Below, in pieces: positions 54,597-63,365 of a stretch of 64,000 nucleotides of DNA. The notes under the pieces are model-generated. The model made no database searches. It was not told the DNA's origin and saw nothing but the letters and a program-made list of their open reading frames with translations. Every line of letters starts with the position of its first letter. The first letter of the stretch is position 1. The translations under genes were made by a program, and so were the position numbers. This DNA is from Candidatus Krumholzibacteriota bacterium (GTDB taxonomy: Bacteria > Krumholzibacteriota > Krumholzibacteriia > LZORAL124-64-63), in contig JAKLEB010000001.1 of assembly GCA_022711765.1 (NCBI GenBank), positions 2,028,694-2,092,693 of the forward strand, given 5' to 3'.

Positions 54597-57290
54597 TCAC
54601 GCGCGCCGCAATCTCGCGAACAGGAAGATCGCGCCCGCCAGCAGCGGCAGGGCCGCCGGCCACAGCGGTCGACGCGCCTCGACCGGCACAGGTCGGCTGC
54701 CGTCGCCGACGATCACGAATCCTGCCCAGTGACGGGGCGCCGCCGTGGCCGGATGGCGACGGCACCGCTCCCGCGCGCGCACGAGCGCTGTCGCCGGCGG
54801 TTCGCCCGTCACGAGAGCGTCGTAGAATGCGGCCACGAAGCGCGCTGCGGCGTCATCGTCGACGTCCCAGAGGGTGGCGACCACGGCCGGCGCTCCGGCG
54901 GCGAGGAATCCCGACGCGAGGCCGAGGAGTCCCTCGCCGCCGACCACCGTCGTGCCGGCGGTGCGACAGCCCGACAGCACGGCGAGCTGCGCGGAGATCG
55001 GCTGATGGGCGATGTCGGCAGCCCGCAACCGCCCGCGCGGGCCCGGCCCGAGATCCACGCGAGTCTGCCATGGCTGCTCCGGATCGAGAGTCACATGGGC
55101 GGCGAGGTGGATCACCGCCGCGTCCCGCCAGGCGAGGGAATCCCGCGCGCCCGGCGAGGCGCCGTCCAGCCGGCGCACGTGCCGCAGCCGGGCCGCGAGC
55201 CGGCGGGTCTCCGCGGCTGCCCCCGGGAGCGGTCCCGGGCCGCCCGGATCCTGGCCGTGCACGGCCAGCACCGCCGGCGACGGCGAGGACGCGACCGAGG
55301 TCCTCAGTTGCGCCAGCACGCTGGCCGCCGGCAAGGTGACCAGCGCGCAGTCCGCGGCGAGGAGTCCGCCGTCGCCCGTCAGGAGCGCGAGCGGCAACCG
55401 GTGGTAGCCTCCATCGGGGCACCAGTAGAGCCGGCGCGCCGCGGCGAGCTGCGCCCGGACGGCAGGCGAGAGATCCGCAAGCAGCGCGAGCGCGAGGTCG
55501 CGGGCCGGGGCCGGGTCGGTCACCGCCCGGCTCGCCAGGGCGTCCTCCAGCCGTCGCACGATCGGCAGCGCGGTGCGGCTGCCGGCGAGGTCGCAGGTCA
55601 GGGTCGTATCGACCGTCACGCAGACCAGGAGACCTCGTTCGCGGCCCTGCACGACGTCGAGCAGCACCTCGCCCGCGGTGAGCACGTCGCGGCGCAATCC
55701 GCCGAGGCTCGGCGCCAGCGTCGAATCGGGCAGGCGCCGCCCCGGCCCCACCATCCGCTCGCGCAGCGTACGCCCCTTGTACCGCTGCAGCAGCGTGAAC
55801 GCTTCCGGCTCGCCGGCCGGTCTGGCGAGCTCGGCCGCGACCGCGTGAGCGAACAGCTCGCCGGCATCGGCGCTCCGCCGTTCGCGCCATTGCGGATCCT
55901 CGGGCAACGAGCGTGCGGCTTCCCACAGGGCGACCGCCTCGGCGAACGCCGCGCGCGCGGAATCCGGCCGACCGCACGCCAGCCACGCGCGACCACGAAC
56001 GGTCAGGACTGGAATCCGCAGGGCGGCGCCATCGGCGGCGGCGCCCGACGAACCCGCCGATCCGGTCGCGACGAGCGCTTCGTCCGGTCGCCCGAGCGAC
56101 AGCAACAGCTGGCCCCGCGCCGCAGCCGTCCCTTGCCGCAACGACTCGGCGCCCGAGCCGCGCTCCGCCACCGCGTCGAGCACGGCCAGGGCGGCGGCCG
56201 AGCTGTCGCGATCGGCCAGGGCCTGCGCGAGCCGCAGGGTGGTCTCGGTCAGCGACAGGGTCGAGACGTCCCGAGCCCTCGCGAGGCTCCGGCGGCACAG
56301 CGCCGCCGCGGCGCCGGGACGATCCTCGGCGAGCAGCACGTCGGCGAGCTGGTTCGCCGCCAGGATCTCGAGGTCCGCGAGGCCTTGGTCACGCGCCGCG
56401 ACCACCACGGAATCGAGCAATGCCGCCGCGGCCACGGGTCGACCCTGCAGGATGCGCGCCACCGCGATGTCGATACGCGGCAGCAGGACCTCCCTCGCAT
56501 GCCGGAGCCTCTCGTGGATCTCCACCGCGTGCTGCAGCATGCGCTCGGCCTGGCCCGGGTCGCCGTAGTGCAGCTCGAGGCGCCCGAGATGGGCCAGCGC
56601 CATGGCCTCGTTCAGGCCGTCCTGGTTGGCGCGCGCCGCCGCGAGCGCCCGCCGGAATCCGGCCGCCGCTTCCGGGAACCGGCCGGCCTTGCGCAACGCG
56701 AGCGCCTGCCCGTTCCACGCCCAGATCGCGCCCTTCGCGATGCCCGAGCGATCGAGCACGCCGGCCGCGCGTCCGTAGAGTGCGATCGCCGAGTCCGGAT
56801 CGCCGGACCCGTAGTGCTCGAACGCGCGACCGACCCATGCCCACCCCAGATGGACCGAGTCGCCGGCCGCCACGGCGAGCGCCTCGAGGTCGCGGTAACC
56901 GCGAAGCGCCTCGGCCGCGCGTCCCTGCTGGCCGAGCGCGACGGACAGCCAGCGCAGCGCGTCCAAACGCGCCATCGCGTCGCTGGTCGCGACCGCCAGG
57001 GCGAGCGCCTCGCGCAGGTCGGGCTCGGCCTGGCGGGCGAGTCCGAACGCCGCCCGCGTGCGACCGCGGGCGAGCAGGAGCGCGGCTAGGTCTCGGTCCG
57101 TGCCCGTCTGGCGCGCGCCGGCGATCGCTGCCGTCGCGAGGCTGTCCACGCGGTCCGGCCGGCTCGCCGCGTGCCAGGCGGCGAGGGAGTCGAGCGTTGC
57201 CTGGTGGGCGGGAATCGCGCCGGTCGCGGCAACCGGCGCGCTCACGATCAGCCCGAACAGAGCGACGCGGAGGCGGCCCGGCCGGCCCAC
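54597..57290 (-). CDS. Exported, C-terminally anchored TPR-CHAT protease
   Basis: An 897-residue protein. N-terminal signal-like helix (residues 7-24, LRVALFGLIVSAPVAATG), about 12 TPR-like helical repeats (30-480), then a CHAT (caspase HetF-associated with TPR) domain. The dyad is His732 in HLAAH and Cys775 in LSGCRTAG, 43 apart as is usual. One helix at 875-893 (LWPAALPLLAGAIFLFA) with Arg/Ala after it ends the protein. With a cleaved signal and a C-terminal anchor, TPR and protease parts face the periplasm. GTG 57290 lies 4 nt after the anti-sigma stop. It is encoded behind ECF sigma and anti-sigma genes and before a CPBP protease, which suggests cleavage of the anti-sigma factor. Confidence 0.9.
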   Translation of the reverse strand: MGRPGRLRVALFGLIVSAPVAATGAIPAHQATLDSLAAWHAASRPDRVDSLATAAIAGARQTGTDRDLAALLLARGRTRAAFGLARQAEPDLREALALAVATSDAMARLDALRWLSVALGQQGRAAEALRGYRDLEALAVAAGDSVHLGWAWVGRAFEHYGSGDPDSAIALYGRAAGVLDRSGIAKGAIWAWNGQALALRKAGRFPEAAAGFRRALAAARANQDGLNEAMALAHLGRLELHYGDPGQAERMLQHAVEIHERLRHAREVLLPRIDIAVARILQGRPVAAAALLDSVVVAARDQGLADLEILAANQLADVLLAEDRPGAAAALCRRSLARARDVSTLSLTETTLRLAQALADRDSSAAALAVLDAVAERGSGAESLRQGTAAARGQLLLSLGRPDEALVATGSAGSSGAAADGAALRIPVLTVRGRAWLACGRPDSARAAFAEAVALWEAARSLPEDPQWRERRSADAGELFAHAVAAELARPAGEPEAFTLLQRYKGRTLRERMVGPGRRLPDSTLAPSLGGLRRDVLTAGEVLLDVVQGRERGLLVCVTVDTTLTCDLAGSRTALPIVRRLEDALASRAVTDPAPARDLALALLADLSPAVRAQLAAARRLYWCPDGGYHRLPLALLTGDGGLLAADCALVTLPAASVLAQLRTSVASSPSPAVLAVHGQDPGGPGPLPGAAAETRRLAARLRHVRRLDGASPGARDSLAWRDAAVIHLAAHVTLDPEQPWQTRVDLGPGPRGRLRAADIAHQPISAQLAVLSGCRTAGTTVVGGEGLLGLASGFLAAGAPAVVATLWDVDDDAAARFVAAFYDALVTGEPPATALVRARERCRRHPATAAPRHWAGFVIVGDGSRPVPVEARRPLWPAALPLLAGAIFLFARLRRA

Positions 57291-57294
57291 GGCG

Positions 57295-57981
57295 TCACGA
57301 TCCGCCAGGCCGCGCGGCCAGGATGGCGCTGCGGGCCACGGTGTCGCCGGCGGCCACGAAGAGCAACTGCAGGTACTCCGCCCCGGCGGGCACCGCGTCC
57401 CGCGCGAGGACGCGCGGCGCGGTCGCGGTCGCGGTCGACCGGCCGACCTCGTGCAGACCGCCGTCGTAGAACACGACAACGGTCGATTCCGCGCCGGCGA
57501 CCGCGGGCCAGCTGAGCCGCCAGAGATCGCCGTCACGGGTCCATCCGGTCTCGACCTGCCCGTCGGACCCGTCGGACCCGTCGGACCCGCCACGCTCGAG
57601 GCCGGCGCTCCCGGCCGGCAGACGCGAGTCCCGCAGCAACACGGCGTCGCGCGCGAGGAAGATCCCTGCGCAGACCGCGAGCACGACCGCAACGGCGAGA
57701 ACGGCGCGCGGCCGGCAAGACCAGGCGCGACCGGTCGGCGCATCGGCCCGCGGCGCCGGCACACCGCCCTCGACGATCGCGGCAAGACGGTTCGCTAGCT
57801 CGGCGTCGACCGCGGCGAGGTCCCCGAACGCTTCGGGATCGGAGGGATCCATGAACTCCGTGTAGGCGTGCAGGAGAGCGCGGCAGTGCAGGCAGGTCTC
57901 GAGGTGTCGGCGCCGCGGATCGGCGGGAGGCAGTGCGAGGATCGCCGGGAATTCCTGCGGATCGAAACACCTTCGCTTCAC
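57295..57981 (-). CDS. Membrane-spanning zinc anti-sigma factor
   Basis: A 228-residue protein. The cytoplasmic head has the zinc anti-sigma pattern His26-xxx-Cys30-xx-Cys33 (HLETCLHC). One helix at about 93-110 (AVLAVAVVLAVCAGIFLA) leads to an extracytoplasmic part: a flexible linker with GSDGSDGSDG and a small beta domain (GDLWRLSWPAVAGAE ... VVVFYDGGLHEVG). GTG 57981 overlaps the sigma stop as GTGA, with AAGGAG 7 nt upstream. It should hold the sigma factor at the membrane until cut. The linker is an attractive site for the CHAT protease. Confidence 0.9.
   Translation of the reverse strand: MKRRCFDPQEFPAILALPPADPRRRHLETCLHCRALLHAYTEFMDPSDPEAFGDLAAVDAELANRLAAIVEGGVPAPRADAPTGRAWSCRPRAVLAVAVVLAVCAGIFLARDAVLLRDSRLPAGSAGLERGGSDGSDGSDGQVETGWTRDGDLWRLSWPAVAGAESTVVVFYDGGLHEVGRSTATATAPRVLARDAVPAGAEYLQLLFVAAGDTVARSAILAARPGGS
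57561..57589 (-). repeat. Three 9-bp tandem repeats in the anti-sigma linker
   Basis: The plus-strand unit CGTCGGACC occurs three times in a row and encodes GSDGSDGSD on the minus strand. Slippage here would change the length of the periplasmic linker in steps of three residues. Confidence 0.9.
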
Positions 57982-58610
57982 CGCGAATCTCCTTTGCCGC
58001 CATCCAGCGCCGCCCGCAGCTTGCGTCGTGCCCGCTGGAGCACCGCCCGTGCGCCGGTGGCCTCCTGGATGTCCAGGCGCCGCGTGATCGTCTCGACCGG
58101 CAGCCCCTCGTAGCAGCGCAACCAGAGCGCGTCCTGCTCCACCGTGGTCAGCGTCGACCGGACGAGATCCTCCAGGGCTTGCCCCAGCAGCTTGCGCTCC
58201 AGGACCTCGTCCGGACGCGGACCCGCGTCGACCAGGAACTCGAGCACCGCCTCGTCGGCCAGCGGCACCCGGCGGCGGCGCAGCTCGCTCAGGCACCGAT
58301 TCCGCGCGATCATGAACAGCCAGGCGCCGAACTGGCTCTGGTCACGGTACTCGGGCAGCTTGCGATACGCGCTCACCAGAACGTCCTGCGCCAGGTCCCG
58401 CGCAGTCTCCTGGTCCCTCACCACTCCCAGGCACCACCAGAGCACCCGCCGGCGGTAGCGTTCGAGAAGCCGTGCGACCGCCGCGCGACCAGCCGGCCCC
58501 TGGGGATCGCGCTGGAACGCGAGCACCAGGTCCCGATCCGCGGGTCGTTCCTGGTCGCCGCTGTCGTGATCGGGCGCCGACCAACGGGCCGCCAACCATC
58601 TTGAACGCAT
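57978..58610 (-). CDS. ECF RNA polymerase sigma factor
   Basis: A 210-residue extracytoplasmic-function sigma factor. Region 2 (about 30-100) has DRDLVLAFQRD, ARDLAQDVLVSAYRKLPEYRDQSQFGAWL shown here by its key stretch DLAQDVL, and IARNRCLSELRRRR. Region 4 (about 150-205) contains TTVEQDALWLRCYEGLPVE and IQEATGARAVLQRARRKL with the recognition helix. Start at ATG 58610 (AGGGG upstream); ATG 58646 and 58673 are alternatives. First gene of an operon with anti-sigma, CHAT protease and CPBP protease. Confidence 0.92.
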   Translation of the reverse strand: MRSRWLAARWSAPDHDSGDQERPADRDLVLAFQRDPQGPAGRAAVARLLERYRRRVLWWCLGVVRDQETARDLAQDVLVSAYRKLPEYRDQSQFGAWLFMIARNRCLSELRRRRVPLADEAVLEFLVDAGPRPDEVLERKLLGQALEDLVRSTLTTVEQDALWLRCYEGLPVETITRRLDIQEATGARAVLQRARRKLRAALDGGKGDSR

Positions 58611-58751
58611 CACCGCCCCTGCCGTCACAAGAACATCCCCGTTCATCGTAGACCACGGCTGGTCGCCTGCCAAGCCGCGGTGCGGCCGAAGGACCTTGCG
58701 TGTTCAGCCAGGCGTGCTACGATGACGGCCCCAGGCCCCGGAGGTGTCGCC

Positions 58752-59726
58752 ATGGTCCTGCGCCGCCGCCAGGACGGACCGCTGCTCACCCGCGAGGACA
58801 TTCCCGACGTTCCCCCGCTGCTCGTCGACCCCACGAGCGTCTTCAATCCCGGCGCCTGCCGTTTGAAGGACGGGCGGCCGATGCTGCTCTTGCGGGTGCA
58901 GAGCCGCGGCCGGCACACCTTTTTCATGCGCGCCTTCGGCTGCGACCAGAGCGGCTGCGAGGTCGAGCGGCAGATCGTGGAGATCGCCGGCCTCGAGAAG
59001 CTCGGCGGGCCGGTCCATCACGTCTACGACCCCCGCATCACCCGCCTCGAGGGGCATTGGTACGTGGTCTGCGCGATCGACCTCGATCGCGGCAGTCGCG
59101 TCGGCATCTTCACCACGGACGACTTCACGAAGCTCGAGTTGCTGGCGGTCACCGGCAACCGCGACGCCCGCAACGGGGTGCTCTTCCCGGAGAAGGTCGG
59201 CGGGAAGTACCTGCTGCTCGAGCGGCCCAACACCGTCAAGCCGGCGGTCGGGACGGCGAGCGGCGACGTGATCGAACTGCGCGCGTCTGACGACCTGCTG
59301 CACTGGGCCACGGTCGGCCCGCTCCTGAGCGGCCGCTGGCACTACTGGGACGAGCTCGTCGGCGCCGGCCCGCCGCCCGTCAAGACCAGCGACGGCTGGC
59401 TCCTCGTCTACCACGGCGTCGCGACCCATCTCGGCGGCGCCATCTATCAGGCCGGCGCCGCCCTGCTCGACCTCGCGGATCCGGGCAAGGTGCTTGGCCG
59501 CACGCGCGACAACATCCTCGAACCGCGCGAGCCCTGGGAGCTGATGGGGCAGGTGCCGAACGTCGTGTTCCCGACCGGGCTGTTGACCAGCCCGCCGCGC
59601 GAGGACGGCACGCTGTCGCCCGAGAGCCAGGTCCTGGTGGTGTACGGAGCGGCGGACACCTGCGTGGGGATCGCGTCGGCGACGGTGACCGATCTCGTGG
59701 CGGCTTGCCGCGAGGGCGGCGTCTGA
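58752..59726 (+). CDS. GH130 family glycoside phosphorylase
   Basis: A 324-residue five-bladed propeller enzyme of family GH130, which phosphorolyses beta-mannosides to mannose 1-phosphate. Visible markers: VFNPGACRLKDGRPMLLLRV, DPRITRLEGHWY with the conserved Asp, RNGVLFPEKVGGKYLLLERP, GAGPPPVKTSDGWLLVYHG and EPREPWELMGQVPNVVFPTG. No signal peptide, so cytoplasmic. GGAGG is 7 nt before ATG 58752. The next gene, 16 nt on, is an asparagine synthetase homologue, so the two are an operon. The natural glycan is unknown. Confidence 0.92.
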   Translation: MVLRRRQDGPLLTREDIPDVPPLLVDPTSVFNPGACRLKDGRPMLLLRVQSRGRHTFFMRAFGCDQSGCEVERQIVEIAGLEKLGGPVHHVYDPRITRLEGHWYVVCAIDLDRGSRVGIFTTDDFTKLELLAVTGNRDARNGVLFPEKVGGKYLLLERPNTVKPAVGTASGDVIELRASDDLLHWATVGPLLSGRWHYWDELVGAGPPPVKTSDGWLLVYHGVATHLGGAIYQAGAALLDLADPGKVLGRTRDNILEPREPWELMGQVPNVVFPTGLLTSPPREDGTLSPESQVLVVYGAADTCVGIASATVTDLVAACREGGV

Positions 59727-59742
59727 CGCGCCCGGGGGAACC

Positions 59743-61464
59743 ATGACGGCGTTCGCGGGGATCGTCGCGCTCGAGCCCGAGGCCCTGGCGGCGGCGGCGG
59801 CGATCAGCGCGTCGCTGCGGTCGGGCCTGTCGCGACATCCTGGCGAGGCCATCCGCACCGGGGCGACGGACCGCGCGGTCGTCCACTCCTTCGACCTCGA
59901 CGCCTGGGCGGACGGCCCCGCCGTGCGCGACGGCGACGGCCGCTACATCGTCGTCTGCGGCGATCCCGCATATGGCGACGCGGCGAGCCGGCAGGCGGGC
60001 GTCGACCTCTTCGCCGATCACCTCGCTCGAGATCCCGCGGGGGCGCTCGCCGCGACGACCGGGACCTTCGCGCTCGTCGTCGTCGCGGACGGCGGATCGC
60101 TCCTCGCCGCGGACAAGTTCGGGTCGCGACCGATCTACTGGGCGCGACGCGGCGATCTGCTCTGCTTCGCGACGAGCTTCCGCGCCCTGCGGGACGCATT
60201 GCTGGACGGACTGACGGTCGACGGCCGGGCGCTCCGCGAGACGATCGTGGCGGGGCAACCGCTCGGCGACCGGACCCTGTTCGCCGAGATCCGCCTGATG
60301 CGTCCCGGGCAGATGCTGCGCGTGGTTCGCAACCGGTGCGACCTCTCGCAATACCATGATTGGTCTGGAATTACAGCGTCGTCCGCGAGCCGGGACGAGG
60401 CGGTGAATACCGTATACGAGAGGTTCCTGCACGGGATCCGCCGGCGCTCGTACACGCCCGTCGCCGACGCGTTCCTCTCCGGGGGGCTGGATTCGCGCGC
60501 GGTGGTCGCCGGTCTCCTCGATGCCGGCCGGAGGGTGAACACGTTCAACAGCTCGTACCCCGGCAGCGCCGACCACGTGCTCGGCGAGGAAATCGCCCGC
60601 CACCTCGGCACGGCGCACCGGACGGATCTGCGCGACCCCGTCGAGAGCCTGCGCTACACGATGGAGACCTTCGCGAATTACGCGCGCCGGGCGAGCGTCG
60701 CCTTCCCGCGCAGCGACGGCCGGCCGGGGTCCGCCGGGCGCCTGCTGTGGTCGGGGGACGGCGGCAGCGTGCTCATGGGCCACGTCTACCTGACCGACGA
60801 CAGGGTGCGGGCGTTTGCCGCGGCGCCGATCGGACTGGAAGCGGTTCGCGACGTCTGCCGCGGCTCCGGCAGCCGGATCGTGCGCGGTTCGCGGTCCGCC
60901 GCGTTCCGCGAGAAGGCGCATGCCGAGATCGCCGCCGAGATCGACGCCATCGCTTGCCCCCGGCCCGCGCGGCGCCTCTACCTGTACCATCTGCTCAACA
61001 ACCAGGCCCGCCACCTCTACTGGCACCACGAGCAGGCCGACCGGAGCCGCGTCGAACTGGTGACCCCGTTCTTCGACGCCAAGCTCGTCGAGACGATCAT
61101 CAGCCTGCCGACCGAATGGTTCGTCCGGCACGGCTTCTACAACGACTGGATCGGCCGGTTCGGCGTGCGCGCGGACGGGGTCCCGTGGCAGGTGTACCCC
61201 GGGCACCTCCCCGGACCGCACCCGCCCCGCCCGGAGCTGCGGCAGCAGTGGCGCGGCGACTGGCAGGGCCGGCGCGAGATGAGCCGGATCTACCGCCGGG
61301 TCGCGGGGAAGATCCTGAAGGATGGGGGCCGGTTCTCCCGCGCCGTACTGGACTATCGCTGGCTCGCCGTGTACTACGCGACGTTCGCCCTCTGTTCCGA
61401 CCGGTTCGGATACGAGATCCCCGTCGCCAACAAGCTGTCCGCGGAACTGGACCGCCGGTACTGA
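59743..61464 (+). CDS. Asparagine synthetase-like protein without the glutaminase cysteine
   Basis: A 573-residue class B asparagine synthetase homologue. The N-terminal amidotransferase fold begins MTAFAGIVAL: the catalytic Cys2 of the family (MCGIAG) is Thr2. It should therefore be unable to use glutamine. The synthetase half keeps the PP-loop SGGLDSR (246-252), so adenylation of a carboxylate is still likely. Similar proteins form amides in natural products or act in exopolysaccharide clusters. Close coupling to GH130 suggests glycan-linked work. Start ATG 59743 after GGGGGAA. A late basic helix (GRREMSRIYRRVAGKILK) is unusual. Confidence 0.85.
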   Translation: MTAFAGIVALEPEALAAAAAISASLRSGLSRHPGEAIRTGATDRAVVHSFDLDAWADGPAVRDGDGRYIVVCGDPAYGDAASRQAGVDLFADHLARDPAGALAATTGTFALVVVADGGSLLAADKFGSRPIYWARRGDLLCFATSFRALRDALLDGLTVDGRALRETIVAGQPLGDRTLFAEIRLMRPGQMLRVVRNRCDLSQYHDWSGITASSASRDEAVNTVYERFLHGIRRRSYTPVADAFLSGGLDSRAVVAGLLDAGRRVNTFNSSYPGSADHVLGEEIARHLGTAHRTDLRDPVESLRYTMETFANYARRASVAFPRSDGRPGSAGRLLWSGDGGSVLMGHVYLTDDRVRAFAAAPIGLEAVRDVCRGSGSRIVRGSRSAAFREKAHAEIAAEIDAIACPRPARRLYLYHLLNNQARHLYWHHEQADRSRVELVTPFFDAKLVETIISLPTEWFVRHGFYNDWIGRFGVRADGVPWQVYPGHLPGPHPPRPELRQQWRGDWQGRREMSRIYRRVAGKILKDGGRFSRAVLDYRWLAVYYATFALCSDRFGYEIPVANKLSAELDRRY

Positions 61465-61545
61465 ACCCCGGCGTCGATCCGGTTCGCCGGCGCGTTCTGC
61501 GTTCCGCAGCCGGTCGCACGCCCGACTCCCCCGTCGAGTTGATAT

Positions 61546-61574
61546 TTGACTTATCGATTCTCGAAATTTACAAT
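61546..61574 (+). promoter_or_regulatory. Consensus sigma-70 promoter of the efflux operon
   Basis: TTGACT (61546-61551), exactly 17 nt, TACAAT (61569-61574). This is the best promoter in the window. Predicted start near 61581, inside the first of two operator palindromes. Confidence 0.85.
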
Positions 61575-61576
61575 AC

Positions 61577-61601
61577 CTACCGGTAGTAAAAACCGATCGG
61601 T
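61577..61601. promoter_or_regulatory. Two palindromic sites, candidate TetR operator
   Basis: CTACCGGTAG (61577-61586) and ACCGATCGGT (61592-61601) are each perfect palindromes; their centres are 15 bp apart. They overlap the predicted transcription start and stand 26 nt before the TetR-family ATG, an arrangement that fits autorepression by two TetR dimers. Confidence 0.75.
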
Positions 61602-61626
61602 AAACGCTGGATCATCAAGGATACGT

Positions 61627-62250
61627 ATGAAAATGCAGTCCAATTCCGACGCGAGGGACCTTCTCCTGGCGGCCGCGATCGCGCTCTTCGCGCGCAAGGG
61701 CTACCACGCGACGTCGGTGCGCGAGATCGTCGAAGCGGCCGGAGTGACCAAGCCGGTTCTCTACTACTGGTTCGGGAGCAAGGAAGGTCTGTTCCACGCT
61801 CTGGTGGAACTGGCGGTCGCAGCCCACCGCGAGGTCCTCGCGTCCGTCCGCGCGAGCGGTGGAACGGCGACCGAGCGCATCCTCCTGCTCGGCGAGCGGG
61901 TCATCGAGCTGGTGTGCGCGCACGCCGACGTCGTGCGTGTCTTCGACGCGGTCTACTACGGCCCGCGCGAGGGCGCGCCCGCGGTCGACTTCGATCCGCT
62001 CTACGGCGAGTTCAACCGATTCCTGCGCGACCTCGTCGTCGACGGCGTCCGGACGGGAGAATTTCGCGACGGGGACGTCGTGCCCATGCACGCCGCGCTG
62101 CTCGGGGCCTTCCTCGTGTGCGACACCGCCGCCGTCGCCGCCGCCGAGCACGCGCCGCCTCCCTGCGCCGGCGCCCTCGCGACCCAGGACGTCCGCCAGG
62201 TGCTGACGATCGTGCTCGACGGCATGCGTGCCGGCGAAGGAGGAGCGTGA
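61627..62250 (+). CDS. TetR family repressor of the adjoining efflux operon
   Basis: A 207-residue regulator. Residues 8-55 are the TetR helix-turn-helix (AAIALFARKGYHATSVREI, AGVTKPVLYYWFGSKEGLF). The C-terminal domain is a helical ligand pocket. AAGGA lies 5 nt before the ATG; the stop overlaps the next start (GTGATGA). First gene of a three-or-more-gene operon with adaptor and RND pump, under its own consensus promoter with two operator palindromes. Drug or bile-like ligands are typical inducers. Confidence 0.93.
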   Translation: MKMQSNSDARDLLLAAAIALFARKGYHATSVREIVEAAGVTKPVLYYWFGSKEGLFHALVELAVAAHREVLASVRASGGTATERILLLGERVIELVCAHADVVRVFDAVYYGPREGAPAVDFDPLYGEFNRFLRDLVVDGVRTGEFRDGDVVPMHAALLGAFLVCDTAAVAAAEHAPPPCAGALATQDVRQVLTIVLDGMRAGEGGA

Positions 62251-63362
62251 TGAAGACGATGCAGCTCGCGATGTGGGGTCTGGTCGGATTGCTGGCGCTC
62301 GCCGGTTGCGGGCGGGAGGCGGAGGGGACCGCGGCCGGGCGGTCGAGCGGACGGCCGGCTGTCGCCGTCGAGGTCGTGACCGCGACGCCGGACTCGCTGG
62401 TCGAGACGGTGCCGGTGGTCGGGTCGCTCGCGCCGAAGCGCCAGGCCGACGTGCGCTCGGAGGTATCCGGAACCGTCACGGAGGTCCCGGTCACCGAGTG
62501 GGTGGCAGTCGAGCGCGGCGAGGTGCTGGCCCGGATCGACCCGCGCGAGACGGAGGCGTCACTGGCCCTCGCGAAGGCCGAGCTCGCCCGCGCCGAGGCC
62601 GGCGAGGCGCGCGCCGCCCGGGAGCTCGACCGCGGCGAGCGCCTACGCGCGGCCGGCCTCGCCACGCAGCAGAATCTCGACGACGCGCGGACCGAGCGCG
62701 AGGCGGCGGCGGCCGTGACCGCGGCTGCTCGCGCGCAGCTCGACTACGCCCGGAGCCGCAGCGACAAGGCCGTGCTGCGGGCGCCGATCGACGGCGTCGT
62801 GGCCTACCGCGGCGTCAATGTCGGCGACTACGTCGAGACCATGGGCGCGCCGCCGCTGTTCCGCATCGTCGACAACCGCCTGCTCGATCTGACGGTCACC
62901 GTTCCGGCGAGCCGGAGCTCGCGGCTCGCCGTCGGTCAAAACGTCCAGTTCACCACCGAGGCCGTGCCGGACCAGATCTTCACGGGCAAGGTCGCGCACA
63001 TCAACCCGACCATTGACGAGACCAGCCGCACCCTACAGCTCATCGCCGAGGTCGCCAACGCCGGCGGCGCGCTGCGCGGCGGCCTGTTCGTCAGCGGTCA
63101 GGTCGAGGTCGGCGTGCGCCGCGGCGTGCTGAGGGTGCCGCTGGTCGCTCTCCAGGGATGGAACGTCGCGGCCGGACGGGCGGATGTCTTCGTCGTCGCC
63201 GATTCGGTCGCCCGGCGGCGGCCGGTCGAGGTGGGCGTGGTGGTCGATGGCCTCGTCGAGGTCACAGCGGGGTTGCGCGCCGGCGATCGCGTCGTCACGC
63301 GCGGCGCGTTCAACCTGCGGGACGGCGACCGGGTCACGATCGCCGGCGGGACGGAGGACTGA
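62250..63362 (+). CDS. RND efflux periplasmic adaptor lipoprotein
   Basis: A 370-residue membrane-fusion protein. The signal ends in lipobox LALAGC, so the protein is anchored by lipid to the inner membrane. Lipoyl half-motifs (SEVSGTVTEVPV and VLRAPIDGVVAYRGVNVGDYV) flank a short alpha hairpin of about 75 residues, followed by beta-barrel and membrane-proximal domains. It joins the RND pump to an outer-membrane channel. AAGGAGGAG precedes the ATG. The RND gene begins 3 nt after its stop. Confidence 0.93.
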   Translation: MKTMQLAMWGLVGLLALAGCGREAEGTAAGRSSGRPAVAVEVVTATPDSLVETVPVVGSLAPKRQADVRSEVSGTVTEVPVTEWVAVERGEVLARIDPRETEASLALAKAELARAEAGEARAARELDRGERLRAAGLATQQNLDDARTEREAAAAVTAAARAQLDYARSRSDKAVLRAPIDGVVAYRGVNVGDYVETMGAPPLFRIVDNRLLDLTVTVPASRSSRLAVGQNVQFTTEAVPDQIFTGKVAHINPTIDETSRTLQLIAEVANAGGALRGGLFVSGQVEVGVRRGVLRVPLVALQGWNVAAGRADVFVVADSVARRRPVEVGVVVDGLVEVTAGLRAGDRVVTRGAFNLRDGDRVTIAGGTED

Positions 63363-63365
63363 GCC

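Noticed and set aside
52135..57089. Two long plus-strand frames opposite the membrane protein, CPBP and CHAT genes
   Set aside because: Shadow frames rich in Arg, Gln and His without motifs; the minus-strand genes are supported by catalytic residues and overlaps.
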